This document shows positions 32,215 to 39,195 of a DNA stretch of 41,525 nt, one piece after another. Position 1 is the first letter of the stretch; each line of letters opens with the position of its first letter. The position numbers and the translations under genes were made by a program. A model generated the notes under the pieces. It was not told the origin of the DNA. It ran no database searches and saw only the letters and a list, made by a program, of their open reading frames with translations. The stretch spans positions 1-41,525 of the IMG/VR virus record IMGVR_UViG_3300010373_000081; one strand, written 5' to 3'. Source of the stretch: a virus.

Positions 32215-32404
32215 TCCTAGAACAACATGCCTTGAGGTGATGCGTATAGTCACTTCTAGGCATCCAGTACCAGTTGCAACACATATCATCTACAAGGAGC
32301 TTGGCGTGGATAGTAGACACCGCCTAACTCAAAGACAGATTAAATTTTTAGTTGAAAAAGGTTATCTAAAAAGATTTCCTAAATATAAGGTAGGTTTGAA
32401 ATGA
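32201..32404 (+). CDS. Small winged-helix-like protein
   Basis: 67 residues. VMRIVTSRHPVPVATHIIYK, then LTQRQIKFLVEKGYLKRF, a basic helix-turn-helix/wing pattern that could bind DNA. Overlaps the preceding gene by 14 bp and lacks a clear ribosome site, so it is probably coupled. Possible transcription regulator of the phage. Confidence 0.62.
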   Translation: MLAIDPRTTCLEVMRIVTSRHPVPVATHIIYKELGVDSRHRLTQRQIKFLVEKGYLKRFPKYKVGLK

Positions 32405-32547
32405 AAATTGTTGATAAATTAAATAATGTATTACCAAGTGTTTTGATTTTAATGTCATTAATCCTTGGATCAATTGAACAAGAACAGAAGGCCATAATCT
32501 TATTATTATCTGTTTGTGCAATTGAATTAATTCGGATTAAGAAATAA
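32401..32547 (+). CDS. Two-span hydrophobic mini-protein
   Basis: 48 residues: VLPSVLILMSLILGSI and AIILLLSVCAIELI separated by a charged turn (EQEQK). ATGA overlap with the previous gene; TAATG overlap with the next. Size and form resemble small membrane-toxin or holin-like peptides; function unknown. Confidence 0.62.
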   Translation: MKIVDKLNNVLPSVLILMSLILGSIEQEQKAIILLLSVCAIELIRIKK

Positions 32548-32714
32548 TGAACCTAGATCAAATTAAATCACGAATGCCAAACAGCGATATCCGACCTACC
32601 CACTACTGCCCCGAACAGGATATATTTATCCATATCGACAATGGAACTTGGTACTTTGACGATGTTTGGATTCAATACGATAAACCTCATAATTTAAAGT
32701 TAATAGAAATCTAA
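32547..32714 (+). CDS. Small THY-family protein (copy 5)
   Basis: 55 residues; MNLDQIKSRMPNSDIRPTHY has the family's start and THY motif, with three extra residues before it. Aromatic strands follow (GTWYFDDVWIQYDKP). GC content of this gene's middle is clearly higher than its neighbours (GATATCCGACCTACCCACTA), which suggests a different origin. Function unknown. Confidence 0.7.
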   Translation: MNLDQIKSRMPNSDIRPTHYCPEQDIFIHIDNGTWYFDDVWIQYDKPHNLKLIEI

Positions 32715-32717
32715 CCT

Positions 32718-32741
32718 AAGCTCCTCACGGGGCTTTCTTAT
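32718..32741 (+). terminator. Intrinsic terminator
   Basis: AAGCTCC (32718-32724), TCAC, GGGGCTT (32729-32735), then TCTTATT. Ends the operon from 31543; promoter copy E starts 18 bp later. Confidence 0.82.
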
Positions 32742-32758
32742 TCCTTAAAGTTTAATAA

Positions 32759-32805
32759 TTCATAAATTTTATTCATTAGACTATGTGATTCAAATAGAGA
32801 ATAAT
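32759..32805 (+). promoter_or_regulatory. Conserved 47-bp promoter, copy E
   Basis: TTCAT (32759) and TTCATTA (32772) at a 13-bp step, 21 bp, -10 AATAAT (32800-32805), TAGACT at the -35 position. Next gene starts at 32830. Confidence 0.85.
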
Positions 32806-32829
32806 TAGTTAAATTTTTGGAGAAGTTAA

Positions 32830-33021
32830 ATGATAGTTGCTTACTTAAGAAACAAAAATAATGGGATGACTTACAAGGCTATAAATAATAGTCTACTTTT
32901 AATGTGGTCGCCAAAAGCTAATAAATATATAAGATGCTGTACAAAGTACAAAGACTTATTTATTAACAATTACATTGATAATTTTGATTTATTGAAAGAT
33001 TCCGAGGTTAAAGATAAATGA
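32830..33021 (+). CDS. Small hypothetical protein
   Basis: 63 residues, basic, with Cys-Cys in NKYIRCCTKYKDLF. GGAGAAG precedes the ATG. First gene behind promoter E, coupled to the next by ATGA. Function unknown. Confidence 0.65.
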   Translation: MIVAYLRNKNNGMTYKAINNSLLLMWSPKANKYIRCCTKYKDLFINNYIDNFDLLKDSEVKDK

Positions 33022-33269
33022 ACCACTCAATAAACGATTCTTTCATGAATCCCGATCGCTTTGGCTATGCTGTAATTCCATTTAAATTAGCTGGGTCTTT
33101 AGAGCCAAGAAATGATATACCCAAATGGAAGATAGCGCGCAGTAACGCTCGATCAATGGGAAAGACAACAACTTGCATACCAAGGAATCAAAATGCTGTA
33201 AATCTCTTGTTAGACGTGTTTATGACAATTCTTGTTTTGAATGCTATAAAGGAAAATCGAAATGAATGA
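33018..33269 (+). CDS. Hypothetical protein
   Basis: 83 residues. RFGYAVIPFKLAGSLEPRND, then ARSNARSMGKTTTCIPRNQN and a hydrophobic helix (LLLDVFMTILVLNAI). SMGKTTTC looks like a P-loop fragment but lacks the leading glycines, so ATP binding is unlikely. Function unknown. Confidence 0.65.
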   Translation: MNHSINDSFMNPDRFGYAVIPFKLAGSLEPRNDIPKWKIARSNARSMGKTTTCIPRNQNAVNLLLDVFMTILVLNAIKENRNE

Positions 33270-33570
33270 ATGGGAAGAGCTAAAATTAAGATATGGTAGT
33301 AATAGGCAATATTTAAATAGGAATATATCAATATCTTCAAGCAAGATTGAGGAATTTAAAAATTACTTAATTGATTGTGGTGCGGATATTTTATTAGATT
33401 TCAAAAAAAATGAAATGTTTAGATTTAAACTTAATGGAAATCTTGGAATTGTATATAGCAAAGGTTCTGGTAATTTGTTAGCTCACAATATGGCAGCTGA
33501 ATTTCATAGAATGATTGGTCAAGATAGCACTGAGCTTTACTTAAAAGATCAGTACTATAGTAAATTTTAA
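33262..33570 (+). CDS. Hypothetical protein
   Basis: 102 residues. A charged N-terminus (EWEELKLRYGSNRQYLNRNI), a beta core (FRFKLNGNLGIVYSKGSG) and a helical end. Overlaps the preceding gene by 8 bp. Last gene of operon E, closed by the terminator at 33581. Function unknown. Confidence 0.65.
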   Translation: MNEWEELKLRYGSNRQYLNRNISISSSKIEEFKNYLIDCGADILLDFKKNEMFRFKLNGNLGIVYSKGSGNLLAHNMAAEFHRMIGQDSTELYLKDQYYSKF

Positions 33571-33580
33571 AAATAAACAT

Positions 33581-33603
33581 AAGCCCTTTAACTAGGGCTT
33601 TTT
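33581..33603 (+). terminator. Intrinsic terminator
   Basis: AAGCCCT (33581-33587), TTAACT, AGGGCTT (33594-33600), then TTT. Separates the accessory operon from the replication genes. Confidence 0.88.
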
Positions 33604-33652
33604 AATACCTTACATATCAATTTTTCTAATTTACATTATTTGTTTTATTTAT

Positions 33653-33680
33653 TTTACATACGTAATTAACACTGTAATAT
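33653..33680 (+). promoter_or_regulatory. Promoter for the replication genes
   Basis: TTTACA (33653-33658), 16 bp, TAATAT (33675-33680), in a 107-bp AT-rich gap. No TTCAT repeat is present, so this promoter belongs to another class than copies A-G. The first ATG is at 33708. Confidence 0.55.
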
Positions 33681-33707
33681 AGTACTTAAATGATCGAGGA
33701 TAAATAA

Positions 33708-33920
33708 ATGTATTGGAATCTACCGAACGTAACAATTAGTAGTTTGCAACGCACAACAAAACCACTAATTGAAAATGAAATTGTTTGTGTTTTTAAGCAA
33801 TGTGAGCCTGCATTCTTTACTGTTAAGCCTGAGCGCATGAAGCAACTTCTAAAAGCTGAAGCAATGTTAAAGCGATTAGAGGATGAGCATAACCAGAGTT
33901 ATAAAGATTTACCATTCTGA
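33708..33920 (+). CDS. Small hypothetical protein
   Basis: 70 residues, RTTKPLIENEIVCVFKQCEP then a Lys/Glu helix (MKQLLKAEAMLKRLEDEHNQ). GAGGA precedes the ATG. It opens the replication operon, 9 bp before the DUF1376 gene. Function unknown. Confidence 0.68.
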   Translation: MYWNLPNVTISSLQRTTKPLIENEIVCVFKQCEPAFFTVKPERMKQLLKAEAMLKRLEDEHNQSYKDLPF

Positions 33921-33929
33921 GGTTTGATA

Positions 33930-34766
33930 ATGCACTACTACACATTCAAGCCGAAAGACTATATGAGTAAAACGGCTTTCTTAGAACCATTAGAAGACTT
34001 AGCTTACAGACGTATGCTTGACCATTGTTATTTAACTGAAAAACCATTGCCACAAGATATTAATGAAATCGCAATGCTAATACGCATGCGAACGCATACC
34101 GATAGCATTAAGACCGTATTGCATTACTTCTTCGATCTTACTGCGGAAGGTTATGTTAATGATTACGTTGCTCGTGAATTGTTTGCTTATCATAGTAAGT
34201 CACTGAAGGCAAAAGCATCTGCTGATGCTAGATGGAAAAAAGAACGGAATAAAATCAAAGACATAAGTGCTGTAGAATCGCAATGCGATGGTAATGCGAA
34301 CGCATTGCATGAAGAAAGCGAAAGCAATGCTAACCAACAACCATTAACCAATAACCATAAACCATTAACGAATAATATAGATACACCTTCGGACAAGCCG
34401 AAACGTTTTGATTTTAAGAAAGCGTTAATTGAGAAATCGGCAAGTGAAGATTTAGCAACTGCATTCATGGCTGTAAGAAAAACCAAGAAGGCAACCAATA
34501 CCGAAAAAGCATTTGATCTATTCATGAATAACGTGAACAAATCAAATATGAGTTTGAATCAAGTTTTAGAAATTTGCATTCAGAGAGATTGGAAAGGATT
34601 TGATCCGACTTGGTTGAACAATCAATCCAACAATCGTGGCACTGATAACTTTCATGATTCATTTTATGGAAAAGGTCAAAGCCCATTTGGTCAACATGAT
34701 CAAACTGGAATGCGTGATGTTGGCGGTAATGTTTTAATTGGTCATGATAACGATGTGAGATTCTAA
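33930..34766 (+). CDS. DUF1376 replication initiator (O-like)
   Basis: 278 residues. MHYYTFKPKDYMSKTAFLEP, LEDLAYRRMLDHCYLTEKPL and VLHYFFDL are the DUF1376 domain (1-95). A basic linker with ARWKKER, a low-complexity Asn-rich part (about 125-150) and a C-terminal domain (WKGFDPTWLNNQ) follow. Such proteins bind the origin like lambda O. Start ATG 33930 has TGAGG upstream. It shares one base with the P-like gene. The iteron-like origin is not obvious, though GCGAACGCATACC/GCGAACGCATTGC repeats occur within the gene (34089 and 34296). Confidence 0.8.
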   Translation: MHYYTFKPKDYMSKTAFLEPLEDLAYRRMLDHCYLTEKPLPQDINEIAMLIRMRTHTDSIKTVLHYFFDLTAEGYVNDYVARELFAYHSKSLKAKASADARWKKERNKIKDISAVESQCDGNANALHEESESNANQQPLTNNHKPLTNNIDTPSDKPKRFDFKKALIEKSASEDLATAFMAVRKTKKATNTEKAFDLFMNNVNKSNMSLNQVLEICIQRDWKGFDPTWLNNQSNNRGTDNFHDSFYGKGQSPFGQHDQTGMRDVGGNVLIGHDNDVRF

Positions 34767-35635
34767 TGAATAATTTAGATATGAGTTTTACCCAAGACGA
34801 TGCTTTACGATTAACAAAGAAAATGCACGCTCGTTATGGTGATGGATTTGCTAGGCAATGGAAAGGATTTACAGCAAATGAGATTGCTGCTGAATTCTTT
34901 GATGAACTCAAAGATATGACTGTTGAGCAAATCAGCCGTGGATTGGCAAAAATGAAAACCTATGAATATGCGCCAAACGTTTCGCAATTCTCTAATTGGT
35001 GTTTAGGTGATTTGCGTGGGCAATGGTTAGGCGCACATGAAGCATGGAATATTGCGAGAGGATCTATTGATTTTAACGGATACGAATTAACTGTTGTATG
35101 GACAAAAGAATGCGCAATTGCATTTGATGCGGTTTCAAGCATGGTTAGACTAGGCGACAAGTATCAAATTGCTGAAGCAAAGAAAGTATTTGTAGAGCAA
35201 TACGAAAGAATGGTCACAGAATCGATTGAGAGAGGCGATAAGCCAGTTTACACGGTTTCCTATGGTGATGATAAGGAGCAACGCAAAACAGCGCTAAAAC
35301 AAGCGGAAATCGCTGGATTATTGCCAGCAACAGAAAGCAATAAAATGATTGAAATGATCCAAAGTCCTCAAGATGCAAAAAATGAGGAAGTTAAATTTAA
35401 AACTTTGGCTCAAGAAAACTTGCAGAAACTGAAAGAGGCTTTAAAAAAACCAAATCAAAAGCAAGATATTCCAGAAAAGGAAATTATTGAACCTTTGAAA
35501 TTATCGGGGAACTTACCTGAATGGGCTGATCCATTCGATCAACCTGAAAATTTTAAAGCTGGTTTAAAGCGAGAAGGTAAAGCAATACCGCTTGCATTAA
35601 CTGAATGGGAAAAACGAAAAGGAATAGGTGGTTAA
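34766..35635 (+). CDS. Replication protein P-like (helicase loader candidate)
   Basis: 289 residues. The N-terminal part (ARYGDGFARQWKGFTANEIA, FFDELKDMTVEQISRGLAKM, YAPNVSQFSNWC) matches lambda P-like loaders that bring the host DnaB helicase to the origin. The C-terminal half is charged and disordered, ending LPEWADPFDQPENF. It follows the O-like gene, as in lambda. Confidence 0.78.
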   Translation: MNNLDMSFTQDDALRLTKKMHARYGDGFARQWKGFTANEIAAEFFDELKDMTVEQISRGLAKMKTYEYAPNVSQFSNWCLGDLRGQWLGAHEAWNIARGSIDFNGYELTVVWTKECAIAFDAVSSMVRLGDKYQIAEAKKVFVEQYERMVTESIERGDKPVYTVSYGDDKEQRKTALKQAEIAGLLPATESNKMIEMIQSPQDAKNEEVKFKTLAQENLQKLKEALKKPNQKQDIPEKEIIEPLKLSGNLPEWADPFDQPENFKAGLKREGKAIPLALTEWEKRKGIGG

Positions 35636-35636
35636 T

Positions 35637-35930
35637 ATGAAAGCTGTTGAATTTATTAAAAAACATGGTTGGGAAGAAGCTAAATTTTATTTAAGCACAG
35701 CATTAAATGATGCAATTTATATGGAATTTAATATGCCTAAGTATGGGATTGAAAAAATTTCATTAAATGTTTCCGAGCTAAAACGACTAGTCGAGATTTG
35801 GAGGTTAATTCAATCAAAAGGTGGTCTGGAAAATGCCAAGGAAGACGAGCTTTGGGCAAATGAATTGGGTTTTGGCTACAAAGGATTAGCTCAAGCCATT
35901 GCAGACGTGGAAAGCGTGGAATTGCCATGA
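35637..35930 (+). CDS. Hypothetical protein
   Basis: 97 residues: KAVEFIKKHGWEEAKFYLST at the start, then LKRLVEIWRLIQSKGGLENA. This start is typical of small replication-region proteins in gammaproteobacterial phages. ATG 35637 is preferred to GTG 35628 because AGGTGG lies in front. Overlaps the next gene by ATGA. Function unknown. Confidence 0.68.
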   Translation: MKAVEFIKKHGWEEAKFYLSTALNDAIYMEFNMPKYGIEKISLNVSELKRLVEIWRLIQSKGGLENAKEDELWANELGFGYKGLAQAIADVESVELP

Positions 35931-36157
35931 CAGCATTTGAAAAAAGATTATTAATTATTTATACGCTAATGGGTAGAGATGAACCAATGACAAGATCTGA
36001 TATTGAGCAATTAATTAATCTTGGTTTTGGGGCTACAATTAATATCTTGAATGAATTAATTAATTCAGGATTTGTCACAAGGGTAAAGCGTGATGTTGCG
36101 AAAAAATACATGGGTTATGTTGCAACAGATAAGGCTAGAGAATGGTTTAAACTTTAA
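35927..36157 (+). CDS. Winged helix-turn-helix protein
   Basis: 76 residues. MTRSDIEQLINLGFGATINI, then LNELINSGFVTRVKRDVAKK and YVATDKAREWF form a MarR-like winged helix in miniature. May regulate phage transcription from the replication operon's end. No terminator is seen after it, but the stem at 36162 follows. Confidence 0.68.
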   Translation: MTAFEKRLLIIYTLMGRDEPMTRSDIEQLINLGFGATINILNELINSGFVTRVKRDVAKKYMGYVATDKAREWFKL

Positions 36158-36161
36158 TTGC

Positions 36162-36214
36162 CACCACGAATACCAATATTATTTTATTTATGATGAGTAT
36201 CGGTGTTTGTGGTG
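36162..36214 (+). promoter_or_regulatory. Long hairpin in the leader of gene 36227
   Basis: CACCACGAATACC (36162-36174) pairs with GGTGTTTGTGGTG (36202-36214): thirteen pairs, two of them G-U, with a 27-base loop and no T-tract. G-U pairs mean it is stable as RNA, not as DNA cruciform. It ends 12 bp before the next ATG, with the ribosome site just outside the stem. Confidence 0.6.
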
Positions 36215-36226
36215 TGGGAGAACAGG

Positions 36227-36436
36227 ATGAGTGAGTTTAAGGTAGGCGATGAGGTTATCTGTGTAAACTCAAATGATTCAAATTATTTATCATTTGGTGA
36301 TATGTATCTTATTAAATCAATCGAATATGGAGGAAGCCATATAACACTACAATCAGGTTTTGGTTATAAAGGTGGAGATAGTACTTACAGCATATTAAGA
36401 TTTGAAAAAATCGAACAGGGGTTTAGGGATGAGTGA
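36227..36436 (+). CDS. Small hypothetical protein (SH3-like)
   Basis: 69 residues. EFKVGDEVICVNSNDSNYLS and GDMYLIKSIEYGG give a KOW/SH3-like beta barrel of the DUF-type seen in phage accessory genes. ATG 36227 follows GGGAGAACAGG. Function unknown. Confidence 0.67.
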   Translation: MSEFKVGDEVICVNSNDSNYLSFGDMYLIKSIEYGGSHITLQSGFGYKGGDSTYSILRFEKIEQGFRDE

Positions 36437-36602
36437 TTTTATTAATATTTCTGTAAATAAATTGGTGAAATTAGAGGGTTTAATGTTTTGCATTCAATGC
36501 AATAAATTATTTATTGAGAATAAAGACACAAAAGATCATGGCATTTGCTCTCTTAATTGTGGATATAGATATCGTGGATTGCATTGGAGTGATTTTTTAT
36601 GA
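36429..36602 (+). CDS. Small zinc-finger-like protein
   Basis: 57 residues; FCIQCNKLF (20-28) and GICSLNCGYRYRG (42-54) give a four-Cys zinc knuckle. TAGGG precedes the ATG; overlaps both neighbours. Related in plan, not clearly in sequence, to the zinc proteins at 7844, 26535 and 39617. Confidence 0.65.
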   Translation: MSDFINISVNKLVKLEGLMFCIQCNKLFIENKDTKDHGICSLNCGYRYRGLHWSDFL

Positions 36603-37351
36603 ACGATTTAATCAATAAAGTTGGTGGGATCTTTAATACAAATAATAATGGATATTTAATTATTACCAAGTATGTAAATACAAAAAATGTCCATATTAAG
36701 TTTATTAAAACTGGTTATGAGGCTGTGGTTAGAATGAGTGAAATTAAGAAAGGAACTGTTAAGGATAGGTTTTTACCTTCATACTGTGGTGTTGGTTTTT
36801 TAGGAAATGAGTTGACTAAAATCAATGGAAATACATTAAAAGAATATATGCTGTGGAGTGCTATGATTAAGCGTTGTTATGATACTTCTTATCCCGAAAA
36901 GAATCCAACATATAAGAATTGCGAGGTATCTGAAAATTTTAAAAATTATAGTTATTTTAAACATTGGTGTTCTAACCAAATTGGATTTAATAGAAAAGGG
37001 TGGGATTTGGATAAGGATTTATTAATAAAAGGTAATAAGACTTATTCGGAAGAAAGTTGTGTTTTTATTCCTCAAGAGATTAATGTAATACTAAATAATG
37101 GGAGGCGTGGAAGAGAATACCCATTAGGAGTTGGTTATGATAAAAGAATTAAAAAATTTGAATCTAGACTTTGTATTAATGGAAAACAAATGCGTATTGG
37201 TAGATTTAAAACGATAGATGAGGCTTCTGATGCTTATAAAAAAGCAAAAGAAGAACAAATTAAGGTTGTGGCTCAAAGATGGAAGGGGGAAATTGATGAA
37301 AGAATTTACGATATTTTAATGAGTTATAGAGTTTATTTAAATAATTCATAA
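36599..37351 (+). CDS. HNH-like homing endonuclease with AP2 domain
   Basis: 250 residues. LKEYMLWSAMIKRCYD (80-95), NCEVSENFKNY and WDLDKDLLIKGNKTYSEESC (135-154) form the HNH-like part of this family. YPLGVGYDKRIKKFESRLCI to AYKKAKEEQIK (174-223) is an AP2 DNA-binding domain. Such free-standing enzymes cut phage genomes lacking them and spread by repair. AT content is higher than that of its neighbours. Coupled to the zinc gene by ATGA. Confidence 0.8.
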   Translation: MNDLINKVGGIFNTNNNGYLIITKYVNTKNVHIKFIKTGYEAVVRMSEIKKGTVKDRFLPSYCGVGFLGNELTKINGNTLKEYMLWSAMIKRCYDTSYPEKNPTYKNCEVSENFKNYSYFKHWCSNQIGFNRKGWDLDKDLLIKGNKTYSEESCVFIPQEINVILNNGRRGREYPLGVGYDKRIKKFESRLCINGKQMRIGRFKTIDEASDAYKKAKEEQIKVVAQRWKGEIDERIYDILMSYRVYLNNS

Positions 37352-37365
37352 CCAAAAGTAAATGA

Positions 37366-37412
37366 TTCATAAAAATCTTTCATTAGTCAATGGTATGGTT
37401 ATTTTGCATAAT
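37366..37412 (+). promoter_or_regulatory. Conserved 47-bp promoter, copy F
   Basis: TTCAT (37366) and TTCATTA (37379) at a 13-bp step, 21 bp, -10 CATAAT (37407-37412), TAGTCA at the -35 position. An extra TTCATAA lies 22 bp upstream (37344), at the end of the endonuclease gene. Confidence 0.85.
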
Positions 37413-37438
37413 AGCCATATCGAAACGGAGATTAAGAA

Positions 37439-37693
37439 ATGAATTTTAAAGTTGAATTATTGAGTTATGAAGATAAATTAGCAGATTTTGAAGTAACTTT
37501 AGAAAATCTTGATTGTGTTACTTGTCACGCTGTTGTTGATTTAATTGATTTTAAAAATGGTGATGTGAATATTGATCCTGATAATTGGTTTGATGCTGAA
37601 GGTAATTCAATTGATAAGCCAGAAGAATTTAAAGGTTATGAGCGTCATTTACTTAATAACTGCTTTGAGTATGAAGTTGGTAAATTCCTATGA
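37439..37693 (+). CDS. Hypothetical acidic protein
   Basis: 84 residues, very acidic (KNGDVNIDPDNWFDAEGNSI). ENLDCVTCHAVVDLI contains a CxxCH that is too isolated to call a heme or zinc site. Preceded by GGAGATTAAGAA; first gene behind promoter F. Could be a DNA mimic from charge alone, but this is speculation. Confidence 0.65.
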   Translation: MNFKVELLSYEDKLADFEVTLENLDCVTCHAVVDLIDFKNGDVNIDPDNWFDAEGNSIDKPEEFKGYERHLLNNCFEYEVGKFL

Positions 37694-37875
37694 AAGCAAA
37701 AATAAAATGGTTCAATGGGAAACTTCCTGAATGCATAACTCAGGGTAAGGAATACGATGTAATAACATTTGATGGTCAAGGATTTGATTTTTTGGATGAT
37801 GATGATGAATGGAATTATACAAACGTTTCTAAGTCTTGGGTTTTAAATGGTGGTGATTGGGAGCTGAAAGAATGA
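37690..37875 (+). CDS. Small hypothetical protein, paralogue of 18742
   Basis: 61 residues, MKAKIKWFNGKLPECITQGK ... LNGGDWELKE, aligning end to end with the protein at 18742. Very acidic centre (FLDDDDEWNY). Coupled to the previous gene by ATGA and to the next by ATGA. Function unknown. Confidence 0.7.
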   Translation: MKAKIKWFNGKLPECITQGKEYDVITFDGQGFDFLDDDDEWNYTNVSKSWVLNGGDWELKE

Positions 37876-38030
37876 ATACAATTTATATTATTTGCTTCTT
37901 ATTTTTGATTGTAGCGATTGTTTTAGCTATCTGGTGTATTGATACCAAAGAGGCTAAAAGAGATCGTGTAAAGCGTCTAGAAGACGATCAGCGATATATA
38001 AACAATAAACGTAATGGGTGGGATTGGTGA
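37872..38030 (+). CDS. Single-span membrane peptide
   Basis: 52 residues: IYIICFLFLIVAIVLAIWC (4-22) as membrane anchor, then a basic and polar helix (KEAKRDRVKRLEDDQRYI). Probably N-out, tail in the cytoplasm. Overlaps both neighbours by short stop/start contacts. Function unknown. Confidence 0.63.
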   Translation: MNTIYIICFLFLIVAIVLAIWCIDTKEAKRDRVKRLEDDQRYINNKRNGWDW

Positions 38031-38440
38031 TGATTAGTGCAACAATTGGTTATGATGTAGCAAATAGAAATAATTTAAGAAGCAAGTGGGATATTGGTTC
38101 TTTCCCAGTTAAGAAAATTGAAAGTTTTTTTAAGGAAAAAACAAAACCTGTAGTTATTGATCCAGTAATTGAATTGAAGACAAAGCAACAGCGCAAAGAA
38201 AGAAACAAAGGTTTTCGTGAAAGACGTGCAGAGCAAATGCCATTTATTAAAGAATATGTTAATTGGTCAAGTCGATCAAATAGATGGGCTAATATTATTA
38301 AACATGTTGATGGGGTTAAGGGTGAAACTTTTACTCACATCGTTTTGGGTAAAAAAACAATTGAAGATCCTAAAGTTTGGAAAGAAGTCGTTAGGGTTGT
38401 TAATCAGCTTAGAGAGGAATACAAAAATGAATCTAAGTAA
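38030..38440 (+). CDS. Hypothetical basic protein
   Basis: 136 residues, strongly basic (KTKQQRKERNKGFRERRAEQ in the middle). The C-terminal half (SRSNRWANIIKHVDGVKGET, then WKEVVRVVNQLREEY) is helical. ATG 38030 shares one base with the upstream stop. A nucleic-acid-binding role is likely from charge, not proven. Confidence 0.67.
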   Translation: MISATIGYDVANRNNLRSKWDIGSFPVKKIESFFKEKTKPVVIDPVIELKTKQQRKERNKGFRERRAEQMPFIKEYVNWSSRSNRWANIIKHVDGVKGETFTHIVLGKKTIEDPKVWKEVVRVVNQLREEYKNESK

Positions 38441-38513
38441 ATATCTAATCGGTGGATCTTGTTTTATTGTTGGCGCTGCATTTGTTTATTTTATTTTGAG
38501 AGGTGGTTTTTGA
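38427..38513 (+). CDS. 28-residue membrane peptide
   Basis: Only 28 residues: LIGGSCFIVGAAFVYFIL is one membrane span with short polar ends. AGAGAGGAA precedes the ATG. Overlaps the previous gene by 14 bp; its stop shares a base with the next ATG, so it is probably translated in the chain. Function unknown. Confidence 0.5.
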   Translation: MNLSKYLIGGSCFIVGAAFVYFILRGGF

Positions 38514-39004
38514 TGAAAGAGTTATTGTTAGAAACAAAAGATGGTGAGTATATATATAGCAATTCTGAAATGGATACAGTGCCATACCATGTTGGGGTTA
38601 TTGAAATTCCAAAAGATGCACTGGCTTTAACTAAGGTTGATGATATTCTACTATTTTGGTTTGATCATGGGTTTTGTTGTGAAATGGATTTAAGAATATA
38701 CAATGCTTATCATAGTTCATTTATTAATTATCTCGAAGACATTGAAGGTTCAATATGCTTATGGCAACGTGATTCAGTTGAGGAAAAGAAAGAGGATGAT
38801 GTAAATAGTCCTAGTCATTACAATAAAGGTGGTGTTGAGTGTATTGATGCTATTGAATCAAGTATGACTAAAGAGGCTTTTTGTGGTTATTTGAAAGGTA
38901 ATGTGATCAAGTATATGTATCGCTATGAAAATAAAGGCGGTGTTGAGTCACTTAAAAAAGCTCAATGGTATTTAAATAAATTGATTAATTTGGAGTCTGT
39001 GTAA
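38513..39004 (+). CDS. DUF3310 protein
   Basis: 163 residues. The C-terminal 60 (VNSPSHYNKGGVECIDAIES, GYLKGNVIKYMYRYENKGGV, SLKKAQWYLNKLI) are the DUF3310 domain, common in phages and sometimes called nucleotide-kinase-like. The N-terminal 100 residues form a separate beta domain (YIYSNSEMDTVPYHVGVIEI). Abuts the immunity gene by one base. Confidence 0.8.
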   Translation: MKELLLETKDGEYIYSNSEMDTVPYHVGVIEIPKDALALTKVDDILLFWFDHGFCCEMDLRIYNAYHSSFINYLEDIEGSICLWQRDSVEEKKEDDVNSPSHYNKGGVECIDAIESSMTKEAFCGYLKGNVIKYMYRYENKGGVESLKKAQWYLNKLINLESV

Positions 39005-39195
39005 TGGAAATTTTATTTATTATTTTGTGTATTGTGCTTGTAATATTATCTTGGTTACCTGTGATTATTGCGTTTAAACGTAAACATAAAGATAGATGGG
39101 GTATTTTTGCATTAAACTTCTTTCTTGGTTGGACTGGTATTTTCTGGATTGCTGCTTTAGTTTGGTCGTTATCAAATGATGGTAATAATAAATGA
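39004..39195 (+). CDS. Superinfection immunity protein (Imm family)
   Basis: 63 residues with two membrane segments (ILFIILCIVLVILSWLPVII and LNFFLGWTGIFWIAALVW). The second carries the Imm_superinfect signature LNFFLGWTGI...AL-W, as in T4 Imm, which stops DNA of a second phage from entering the cell. Sits among early accessory genes, as expected for a protein made soon after infection. Confidence 0.8.
   Translation: MEILFIILCIVLVILSWLPVIIAFKRKHKDRWGIFALNFFLGWTGIFWIAALVWSLSNDGNNK

Noticed and set aside
33018-33269. SMGKTTTC as a P-loop
   Set aside because: Lacks the GxxxxGK spacing and any Walker B; the protein is only 83 residues.
34089-34310. GCGAACGCAT repeats in the DUF1376 gene as origin iterons
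   Set aside because: Only two partial copies about 200 bp apart; too few to call an origin.
35759-35792. TTCATTA inside the gene at 35637 as a promoter copy
   Set aside because: Lies in a coding region and no -10 stands 21 bp downstream.
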